From NCBI GenBank assembly GCA_040220455.1, contig JAVJUS010000083.1:1-19923 (forward strand): a stretch of 19,923 bases of DNA, written 5' to 3'. Made by a program: the position numbers and the translations under genes. Positions 15,238 through 19,923 of the stretch are shown here, piece after piece (the first letter of the stretch is position 1; every line of letters starts with the position of its first letter). The notes under the pieces are model-generated. The model had not been told where the DNA came from. It made no database searches and saw only the letters and a list, made by a program, of their open reading frames with translations. The stretch comes from JAVJUS01 sp040220455 (GTDB lineage: Bacteria; Pseudomonadota; Alphaproteobacteria; DSM-16000; Inquilinaceae).

Positions 15238-16875
15238 ATGCCGGGATCGGAGAGTCGGGAAACGCTGGGGCCGTTCGACTACGTGATCGTCGGGGCGGGC
15301 TCGGCGGGCTGCGTCCTGGCCAACCGGCTGTCGGCCGATCCGGACGTCTCGGTCCTGCTGCTCGAGGCCGGCGGCAAGGACGACTATTTCTGGATCCACG
15401 TGCCGATCGGCTATCTCTTCACGCTCGGCAACCCGCGCACCGACTGGTGCTTCGCCACCGAGCCGGAGCCGGGGCTGAACGGCCGGGCGATCGCCTATCC
15501 GCGCGGGCGCGTGCTGGGCGGCTGCTCTTCGATCAACGGCATGATCTACATGCGCGGCCAGGCGGCCGACTACGACCAGTGGCGCCAGGCCGGCAATCCG
15601 GGCTGGGGCTGGGACGACGTGCTGCCCTATTTCCGGCGCTCGGAGGACCACCACCGCGGCGCCGACGACCTGCATGGCGCCGGCGGGGAGTGGCGGGTCG
15701 AGACCCAGCGCCTGTCCTGGCCGATCCTCGACGCCTTCCGCCGCGCCGCGGCCGAGACCGGCATTCCGGCGACCGACGACTTCAACCGCGGCGACAACGA
15801 GGGCTGCGGCTATTTCGAGGTCAACCAGCGCCGGGGCGTGCGCTGGTCGACCGCCAAGGCCTTCCTGAAGCCGGCGCGGGGGCGCGCGAACCTCACGGTC
15901 CTGACCGGCGCCCAGGCCGAGCGGATCGTGCTGGAGGGCGGCCGGGCGAGCGCGCTCGACCTGCGTCTGAACGGCGAGCCGCGCCGGGTCCTGGTCGCCG
16001 GGGAGCTGATCCTGTCGGCGGGCTCGGTCGGCTCGCCCCATCTGCTCCAGCTCTCCGGCCTCGGCCCCGGCGCGGTGCTGGGCGAGGCGGGGGTGCCGGT
16101 CGCGCGCGACATGCCGGGCGTGGGCGAGAACCTGCAGGATCACCTGCAGATCCGCATGGTCTGGAAGGTCTCGGGCACGCGCACGCTCAACGAACGGGCC
16201 AACAGCCTGCTCGGCCGCGTCGGCATGGGCCTGGAATACGGGCTGTTCCGGCGCGGTCCGCTGGCCATGGCGCCCAGCCAGCTCGGCGCCTTCGCCAAGT
16301 CCGACCCGTCGCTCGCCACGCCGGACCTGGAATACCATGTCCAGCCCCTGTCGACCGAGCGGCTGGGCGCCAGGCTGCATCCCTTCCCCGGCCTGACCGC
16401 CTCGGTCTGCAATTTGCGCCCGGCGAGCCGGGGGCACATCCGGCTGAAGAGCGCCGACCCGGCGGACAAGCCGGCGATCCGGCCGAACTATCTGGCCGAA
16501 CCCGCCGACCGCCACGTCGCCGCGCGCGCCATGCGGCTGACCCGGCGGATCCTGGCCGCGCCGTCGCTCGCCGCCTTCGGCCCTGAGGAGATCAAGCCGG
16601 GACCGGCGGTCGACAGCGACGACGACCTGGCCCGCGCGGCCGGCGACATCGCGACGACCATCTTCCACCCGGTCGGCACCTGCCGCATGGGCAGCGATCA
16701 TGCCGCCGTGGTCGACTCGCGCCTGCGGCTGCGCGGCGTCGCCGGCCTGCGGGTCGTCGACGCCTCGGTCATGCCGACCATCACCTCGGGCAACACGAAT
16801 TCGCCGACGATCATGATCGCGGAGAAGGCCGCCGACATGATCCGGGAGGACCGCCGCGCCCGCGCCGCCTCCTGA
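15238..16875 (+). CDS. GMC-family FAD-dependent oxidoreductase (choline dehydrogenase/BetA-like)
   Basis: A 545-residue glucose-methanol-choline oxidoreductase that oxidises an alcohol group using FAD. Motifs: dinucleotide-binding VIVGAGSAG (16-24) with LLLEAGG (40-46), and GMC signature 1 around PRGRVLGGCSSINGMIYMRG (88-107). Signature 2 is SAGSVGSPHLLQLSGLGPG (260-278). The catalytic pair is His477 in HPVGTCRMG and Asn521 in GNTNSPTIMIAEKAAD, with the 44-residue spacing known from choline oxidase. The start at 15238 is supported by a strong GGGAGGTGA ribosome site; fifteen further upstream codons are open but unlikely. It begins 99 bases after tamB and probably has its own role. No betaine genes (betB, betI) or PQQ genes are nearby, so the substrate (choline, aromatic or aliphatic alcohol) cannot be fixed and the name betA is withheld. 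Confidence 0.92.
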   Translation: MPGSESRETLGPFDYVIVGAGSAGCVLANRLSADPDVSVLLLEAGGKDDYFWIHVPIGYLFTLGNPRTDWCFATEPEPGLNGRAIAYPRGRVLGGCSSINGMIYMRGQAADYDQWRQAGNPGWGWDDVLPYFRRSEDHHRGADDLHGAGGEWRVETQRLSWPILDAFRRAAAETGIPATDDFNRGDNEGCGYFEVNQRRGVRWSTAKAFLKPARGRANLTVLTGAQAERIVLEGGRASALDLRLNGEPRRVLVAGELILSAGSVGSPHLLQLSGLGPGAVLGEAGVPVARDMPGVGENLQDHLQIRMVWKVSGTRTLNERANSLLGRVGMGLEYGLFRRGPLAMAPSQLGAFAKSDPSLATPDLEYHVQPLSTERLGARLHPFPGLTASVCNLRPASRGHIRLKSADPADKPAIRPNYLAEPADRHVAARAMRLTRRILAAPSLAAFGPEEIKPGPAVDSDDDLARAAGDIATTIFHPVGTCRMGSDHAAVVDSRLRLRGVAGLRVVDASVMPTITSGNTNSPTIMIAEKAADMIREDRRARAAS

Positions 16876-16915
16876 CGGGGGCTCGGGGCGCGGGTCCGGA
16901 GCATTGGCGGTTCGC

Positions 16916-16944
16916 TTGACCGGGGCCGGGCGCCGCCCACATCC
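16916..16944 (+). promoter_or_regulatory. possible promoter of the htrA-like gene
   Basis: TTGACC at 16916-16921 is a near-consensus -35. Seventeen bases later the string ACATCC (16939-16944) is only a poor -10. The spacing to the GMC stop (40 bases) and to the downstream ATG (31 bases) is reasonable, but the weak -10 keeps this tentative. Confidence 0.25.
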
Positions 16945-16975
16945 CCGTTTCGACTCCGCAAGCCCGGGAGGGACC

Positions 16976-18148
16976 ATGACCGCCGGATCGATCGCGCCGC
17001 GCCACCTGTCCGACAGTCCGGTCCGCCTCGCTCGGGCCGCCCGTGCTCGGGCTATCGCGGTCGGCCTCGGCCTCCTCGCGGCGGCGGCCTGCGCGCCCGG
17101 TCCGACGCACGGCCCGGGCAGCGGCGGCGGCCCCGCCGTCGCGTCGGCCGGCTTCGAGCGTGATCCGGCGCGCGGCGTGCTCAGCCTCGCGCCGGTGGTC
17201 GAGCCCGCGATCGCCGCGGTGGTCAACGTGGCCGCCGAGCATCCGGCACCCACCGAGCAGAACCCGCTGCTCCAGGACGAGATCTTCCGCCGCTTCTTCG
17301 GCCTGCCCGATGACCTGCCGACGGGGCCGAGCCTCAGCGCCGGCTCCGGCGTGGTGATCGATGCCGGGCAGGGGATGATCCTGACCGCGCTGCACGTGAT
17401 CGACGGCGCGCGCTCGATCGAGGTGACGCTCCAGGACGGCCGCGTGCGAACCGCGGCGATCGTCGGCATCGACGAGGCGACGGACCTGGCGCTCCTGCGC
17501 ATCGCCGCCGGCGGGCTGCGCGAGATCGCCTTCGCCGATTCCGACGCGCTGAGGGTCGGCGACCTGGCCATCGCCATCGGCAACCCCTTCGGCCTGGGCC
17601 ACACGGTGACCTCGGGCATCGTCAGCGCGCTCGGCCGGCCGGGGCTGCAGGGGTATCAGGAGTTCATCCAGACCGACGCCTCGATCAATCCCGGCAATTC
17701 CGGCGGCGCGCTGATCGACAGCCGGGGCCGGCTGATCGGCATCAACTCCGCCATCCTGTCGCGCACCGGCGCCAGCGTCGGCATCGGCTTCGCGGTGCCC
17801 TCGAACCTGGCCCGCGACGTTGTCGGCCAGCTCTCCCGCTTCGGCGAGGTGCGCCGGGCGCGGATCGGCGTCGTGGTCCAGGACCTGACGCCGGATCTGG
17901 CGGAGGCCGCCGGGCTGGAGCGCCCGGTCGGCGCCCTGATCGCCGAGGTCGAGACCGGCTCGCCCGCCGCCCGCGCGGGCCTGCGCGGCGGCGACGTGAT
18001 CCTGGCGGTCGACGGCGAGGCGGTGCGCGGCCCGCGCTCGCTCCAGGTCCGGATCGGGCTGGTCGAGGAGGGCCGCCCGGTGACCCTCACCGTCGCCCGC
18101 GACGGCGACCGCCTGACCCTGCCCGTCACGCCGGAGCGAGGCCCGTAG
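16976..18148 (+). CDS. HtrA/Deg-family serine protease, single PDZ domain, probable lipoprotein
   Basis: A 390-residue trypsin-like protease of the HtrA/DegP/DegS group (peptidase S1C), which degrades or senses misfolded envelope proteins. The catalytic triad is visible: His140 in LTALHVI, Asp170 in EATDLALLRI, and Ser242 in INPGNSGGAL. An LA-loop-like segment NPLLQDEIFRRFFG (96-109) precedes the protease core. One PDZ domain follows at ~294-385 (RARIGVVVQDLTP, GSPAARAGLRGGDVILAVDGEAV), so it is DegS/HtrA-short-like rather than the two-PDZ DegP. The N-terminus carries a hydrophobic stretch ending LLAAAAC (Cys39), readable as a lipobox, then a Gly/Pro linker; membrane anchoring is therefore likely. 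The start ATG has GGGAGG a few bases upstream. Its stop codon TAG is part of the GTAG of a REP element. Confidence 0.93.
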   Translation: MTAGSIAPRHLSDSPVRLARAARARAIAVGLGLLAAAACAPGPTHGPGSGGGPAVASAGFERDPARGVLSLAPVVEPAIAAVVNVAAEHPAPTEQNPLLQDEIFRRFFGLPDDLPTGPSLSAGSGVVIDAGQGMILTALHVIDGARSIEVTLQDGRVRTAAIVGIDEATDLALLRIAAGGLREIAFADSDALRVGDLAIAIGNPFGLGHTVTSGIVSALGRPGLQGYQEFIQTDASINPGNSGGALIDSRGRLIGINSAILSRTGASVGIGFAVPSNLARDVVGQLSRFGEVRRARIGVVVQDLTPDLAEAAGLERPVGALIAEVETGSPAARAGLRGGDVILAVDGEAVRGPRSLQVRIGLVEEGRPVTLTVARDGDRLTLPVTPERGP

Positions 18149-18174
18149 GTCGACAGAGCGAAGCGATGCCGACG
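18145..18174 (+). repeat. REP-type stem-loop with GTAG head, at the end of the htrA-like gene
   Basis: GTAG, then stem GTCGACA / TGCCGAC (one mismatch) around loop GAGCGAAGCGA. It differs from the copy at 19575 at one base. The stop codon of the protease (TAG, 18146-18148) lies inside the GTAG head, so the element supplies the end of the coding region. Confidence 0.75.
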
Positions 18175-18204
18175 GCCCCGCCGGCGGAGACAGGAGCTGA
18201 GTCC

Positions 18205-18232
18205 CACCACCAAGGCCACCAAGGCCACCAGG
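18205..18232 (+). repeat. degenerate CCAAGGCCA tandem repeat
   Basis: Nine-base units (CCAAGGCCA) repeated about three times. The 28-base tract aligns with the CACCACGAAGGCCACGAAGG tract at 19639, mainly by C in place of G at each unit, so it appears to be a diverged relative of that repeat. Confidence 0.5.
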
Positions 18233-18270
18233 ACTGAGGCGCGCCGGCGGCAAAGTCGTCGGGGTTTTCT

Positions 18271-18298
18271 CACCACGAAGGACACGAAGCGCACGAAA
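18271..18298 (+). repeat. CACCACGAAGG repeat unit, plus orientation
   Basis: Reads CACCACGAAGGACACGAAGC and a few more bases after TTTTCT, a context shared with 19633-19650. Its first 26 bases pair with the reverse complement of 18419-18444 at 24 positions, forming an inverted repeat about 174 bases end to end around the GC-rich middle of the larger repeat. Confidence 0.65.
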
Positions 18299-18322
18299 GG
18301 CTTCGGTGCGGGCCGGCGGGCT

Positions 18323-18444
18323 GGCCGCCCGGGGCCGAAAACCGTTCCATTACAGGCGCCTGTCGGCGCCGGATCGACGGACCGAAGGGCGCGAACCGCA
18401 CCCCGTGGCGAGACAGATTCGTGCCCTTCGTGTCTTTCGTGGTG
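18323..18444 (-). repeat. dispersed ~121-base intergenic repeat, copy A (minus orientation)
   Basis: Read on the minus strand it starts CACCACGAAAGACACGAAGG and runs through CTGTCTCGCC, GGGGTGCGG and GGCGCCGACAGGCG to TTTCGGCCCCGGGCGGCC. Copy B at 19639-19759 has the same order of blocks and nearly the same length. By eye about five positions in six agree, the difference being concentrated in one central ~20-base block. It includes the 12-base palindrome ACAGGCGCCTGT (18352-18363). There is no coding frame. It is probably a MITE-like or REP-associated non-autonomous element. Confidence 0.75.
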
Positions 18445-18507
18445 ACAACCCCTTCTGGCGGGTCAGCCGGTACCCTGCCCCGCCGGCGCGCCGTTGGCTG
18501 CGCGGTC

Positions 18508-19131
18508 TCACCAGGGTCCGGGCGGCGGTGTGTGGGCGAGGCGGCTCAACCGGCGGTACACCGCACGGGAACAGCCGTCGGTGGCGAAGATGCCCCCGAA
18601 GCGCAGACCGGGCCCGCCCTCCACCATCGTGGCGAGCGCGACCTCATGCCCTCTTCGCCGCGCCACCGCCACATCGAACCGGCCGAGGATTCGACGGATC
18701 TGCCGCGTGGAAGCGCCGACCGCCGCCAATCCCTCGAGCAGTCGTGCGCGGATCCCTGGTACCGAGGGTCTCGCCATGGGCGGGCTTTCGGCGCCGGCCG
18801 CCATCCCGCCACCGATCGTTCGCATGCCGGCGACACCGTGGGGACCGGAATCCGAGGCTCGGTCATCGAGCGGCCTGTCCGCGCCCGCGCCCGCGCCGAA
18901 GGTGTCCGACGGCAGGGCGTCATCCTCCCAAGGCCGCGGCGCCGGTGGCTCGTCGCCGAACCCGCACACCGCCGCTGTCACGCCGACGTCAGCTTGAACC
19001 ACCGCCCACCCGACCCACCGCTCCTCCTGTATGGCGCCAAGACCGGCTGGATCCTGGGCGAGGGTCGGCAATGGAGCGAGGGCCGCCGCGAGCGCCGCGA
19101 GCGAGGGGCGGAGGGATGCGGATCGGGGCAT
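18508..19131 (-). CDS. putative secreted protein of unknown function
   Basis: A 207-residue protein I do not recognise. Support for it being real: a convincing signal peptide (hydrophobic residues ~8-25, cut after TLAQ or nearby), GGAG seven bases before the ATG, and divergent placement from a regulator gene. The mature chain starts with an aromatic patch (ERWVGWAVVQADVGVTAAVCGFGDE, ~37-61). It continues through a Pro/Asp/Gly-rich linker (~61-125) and ends in an Arg-rich helical part with ...STRQIRRILGRFDVAVARRRG (~141-161) and DGCSRAVYRRL. Two cysteines, 56 and 187, could pair. Several other frames are also open here because of high GC, so the call is moderate. It may be regulated by the divergent XRE protein. 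Confidence 0.55.
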   Translation of the reverse strand: MPRSASLRPSLAALAAALAPLPTLAQDPAGLGAIQEERWVGWAVVQADVGVTAAVCGFGDEPPAPRPWEDDALPSDTFGAGAGADRPLDDRASDSGPHGVAGMRTIGGGMAAGAESPPMARPSVPGIRARLLEGLAAVGASTRQIRRILGRFDVAVARRRGHEVALATMVEGGPGLRFGGIFATDGCSRAVYRRLSRLAHTPPPGPW

Positions 19132-19232
19132 GGCATGTCTCCGGCAATTCGCAGGATTTCCCCGAAATGTGTAATTCGATATCCACGAATAGTCTATTAC
19201 AGTGTGGGAGTCCGTATCGACAGAATGTTGGT
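19132..19232. promoter_or_regulatory. divergent promoter region of secreted-protein and XRE genes
   Basis: A 101-base spacer with much lower GC than its surroundings. It holds the ribosome site of the minus-strand gene and a dyad ATTCG-N7-CGAAT (19174-19190), the size expected for an XRE-family operator. A possible plus-strand -10 TATTAC lies at 19195-19200. If that is used, the XRE transcript would have a leader of about 25 bases, and the operator would overlap the promoter, as in autoregulated repressor circuits. Confidence 0.4.
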
Positions 19233-19568
19233 ATGGACGGTTTCGGCGAGAATCTGCGCCGGCGGGCGCGCGAGCTCGGATTGAGCGATTCGGAAGTGGC
19301 GAGGCGCGTCGGCCTTTCAGCCAATCGGTACAGCAATTATGTCCGCAACGAGCGAGAGCCGGATCTCGCCACTCTGAGAAAACTTGCCGATGTTCTCGGC
19401 ATCAGCCTCGACAGTCTGTTGAATTCGGATAAGACAACCAAAGAATCGGATAGAGATCCGTCGATAGAGGCGATCATTGTCGATTTGGGAATTTTGAACC
19501 CATTGGGCATCGACGTCGCCGCTTCGATCGTCCGGTCCTTGACGGCGAAAGAAAAACTTCGCTCTTGA
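19233..19568 (+). CDS. XRE-family helix-turn-helix transcriptional regulator
   Basis: A 111-residue DNA-binding protein of the Cro/C1 (XRE) family. The HTH domain occupies residues ~4-64: FGENLRRRARELGLSDSEVARRVGLSANRYSNYVRNEREPDLATLRKLADVLGISLDSLL in outline, with recognition helix around SANRYSNYVRNER (29-41). The C-terminal ~45 residues (IEAIIVDLGILNPLGIDVAASIVRSL) are helical and may mediate dimerisation. The ATG at 19233 is the only plausible start because no other start codon precedes the HTH closely in this frame; no Shine-Dalgarno is visible. Its GC content is visibly lower than that of neighbouring genes, suggesting acquisition by transfer. It is divergent from the secreted-protein gene, whose promoter it may control. 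Confidence 0.9.
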   Translation: MDGFGENLRRRARELGLSDSEVARRVGLSANRYSNYVRNEREPDLATLRKLADVLGISLDSLLNSDKTTKESDRDPSIEAIIVDLGILNPLGIDVAASIVRSLTAKEKLRS

Positions 19569-19574
19569 GCAGGC

Positions 19575-19604
19575 GTAGGTCGGCAGAGCGAAGCGATGCC
19601 GACG
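19575..19604 (+). repeat. REP-type stem-loop with GTAG head, after the XRE gene
   Basis: GTAG followed by a perfect seven-base stem GTCGGCA / TGCCGAC around loop GAGCGAAGCGA. It is the best-formed of the three copies in the window and starts six bases after the XRE stop codon. Confidence 0.8.
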
Positions 19605-19638
19605 ATGCGCCGGCGGCGGGGCCGGCGGGGGATTTTCT

Positions 19639-19759
19639 CACCACGAAGGCCACGAAGGCCACGAAGCTGTCTCGCCAAGGGGTGCGGCTCGCGCTTTCCG
19701 ATCCTAAGCGCGGCGCCGACAGGCGTCTGTAAAGGAACGCCTTTCGGCCCCGGGCGGCC
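19639..19759 (+). repeat. dispersed ~121-base intergenic repeat, copy B (plus orientation)
   Basis: Begins with three tandem nine-base units (CACGAAGGC type, 19639-19666) and continues through CTGTCTCGCCA, GGGGTGCGG, GGCGCCGACAGGCG, CTGTAA and GGAACG to TTTCGGCCCCGGGCGGCC. This is the same block order as copy A at 18323-18444 but in opposite orientation. Together the two copies form a ~1.4-kb inverted-repeat bracket around the secreted-protein and XRE genes. Lies 34 bases downstream of a REP element. Confidence 0.75.
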
Positions 19760-19792
19760 CCGCCCGTCATTCCGCGCCGACGCTGGTCTGCA

Positions 19793-19840
19793 CCCCTGAT
19801 TTGAGACAGTGGTAAAAGGACACAGTCGTCACATCAGGGG
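19793..19840 (+). promoter_or_regulatory. inverted repeat CCCCTGAT/ATCAGGGG overlapping the IS ribosome site
   Basis: Perfect eight-base arms at 19793-19800 and 19833-19840 separated by 32 bases. The right arm contains the GGGG of the GGGGAGG ribosome-binding site (19837-19843) of the next reading frame. In a transcript entering from outside, this hairpin would hide that site, a device known to protect IS transposases from read-through expression. Confidence 0.45.
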
Positions 19841-19923
19841 AGGCGATGGATGGGACGGCACAGATCGGTGTCGGAGAAGCTTGCGGTGGTGGCTCGAATG
19901 GAGTCGGGCGAGACGGGCCGCAA
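19797..19923 (+). mobile_element. left end of an insertion sequence (possibly IS3-like), cut by the window edge
   Basis: Begins TGATTTGAGACAGTGG and then contains GGACAC, resembling the TGAT...GGACAC ends of IS3-type elements; this is from memory of the family and not verified. The terminal inverted-repeat partner and target duplication lie outside the window. It follows directly after the dispersed repeat region, consistent with an insertion hotspot. Confidence 0.45.
19850..19923 (+). CDS. N-terminal fragment of a putative transposase (runs off the window)
   Basis: Only 24 codons are present: MGRHRSVSEKLAVVARMESG and a few more residues. The pattern (basic start, then SEKLAVVARMESGE) resembles the first helix of HTH domains at the N-terminus of IS3/IS481-type transposases. 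A good ribosome site GGGGAGG stands six bases before the ATG. An overlapping ATG at 19846 opens a different frame but has poorer spacing and no recognisable sequence. The family is tentative. Confidence 0.5.
   Translation, partial: MGRHRSVSEKLAVVARMESGETGR

Larger units (their letters stand above)
18175..18507. other. non-coding repeat cluster between htrA-like gene and secreted hypothetical gene
   Basis: This stretch has no credible gene. It holds several copies of CACCACGAAGG-type repeat units and one full copy of a dispersed ~121-base repeat, listed separately. The remaining bases (18445-18507) show no feature I can name. Confidence 0.6.

Noticed and set aside
10486..17619. A 2377-codon open frame on the minus strand opposite tamA, tamB, the GMC gene and part of the htrA-like gene
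   Set aside because: Its product is low-complexity Arg/Gly/Ala/Asp-rich sequence with no domain, while the plus strand carries well-recognised families. Long antisense frames without stops are a by-product of high GC and strong third-position bias.
18306..19232. Open extension of the XRE frame and another plus-strand frame at 18421-19284
   Set aside because: They run through the repeat cluster and yield Pro/Arg-rich nonsense; the HTH protein starts naturally at 19233.
18205..19666. CACCACGAAGG repeats as a possible CRISPR array
   Set aside because: Units are short, adjacent or nested, occur in both orientations and have no regular unique spacers; no cas genes are present.
1..19923. tRNA, rRNA, riboswitch or toxin-antitoxin loci
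   Set aside because: I looked for cloverleaf ends, conserved rRNA strings and small paired genes with known folds and found none; the XRE/secreted pair is divergent and the secreted protein is exported, unlike a typical toxin-antitoxin pair.

Overview
The window is high-GC, densely packed bacterial DNA. Gene content (TamA/TamB pair, TypA, HtrA-type protease, GMC oxidoreductase, SBP_bac_5 lipid-free binding protein) and codon bias fit an alphaproteobacterium, probably Rhodospirillales-like; this taxonomic call is inference. The first ~75 bases are almost pure G/C homopolymer and look like a poor contig end. The last ~130 bases are the left end of an insertion sequence, so both edges are probably contig or mobile-element borders.

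Layout. (1) 109-2607, minus strand: a GNAT-like acetyltransferase and an orphan DppA/OppA-type solute-binding protein. (2) 2608-2852: a divergent spacer ending in a striking ~110-base AT-rich island. (3) 2853-6624, plus strand: a tightly coupled three-gene operon joined by two ATGA stop/start overlaps. It encodes a CHASE2 membrane sensor with no output domain, a small secreted protein of unknown function and an M48-type zinc metalloprotease lipoprotein. This is the most novel-looking unit in the window. (4) 6725-8566, minus strand: the ribosome-associated GTPase TypA/BipA, convergent with the operon. (5) 8733-15138, plus strand: tamA and tamB, which export/assemble envelope components, divergent from typA across a spacer with a good typA promoter and a 20-base palindrome. 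(6) 15238-18148, plus strand: a GMC-family FAD oxidoreductase and a single-PDZ HtrA/Deg serine protease with a lipobox. (7) 18149-19923: an accessory, repeat-rich segment. It holds a divergent pair (secreted hypothetical protein, low-GC XRE regulator) bracketed by two inverted copies of a ~121-base dispersed repeat, then the IS end.

Functionally, much of the window serves the cell envelope: TamA/TamB, an HtrA lipoprotein, an M48 lipoprotein and a periplasmic CHASE2 sensor. Three REP-type stem-loops with the GTAG head sit 0-10 bases after the stop codons of typA, the htrA-like gene and the XRE gene, always in the orientation of the upstream gene. No rRNA, tRNA or CRISPR array was seen.
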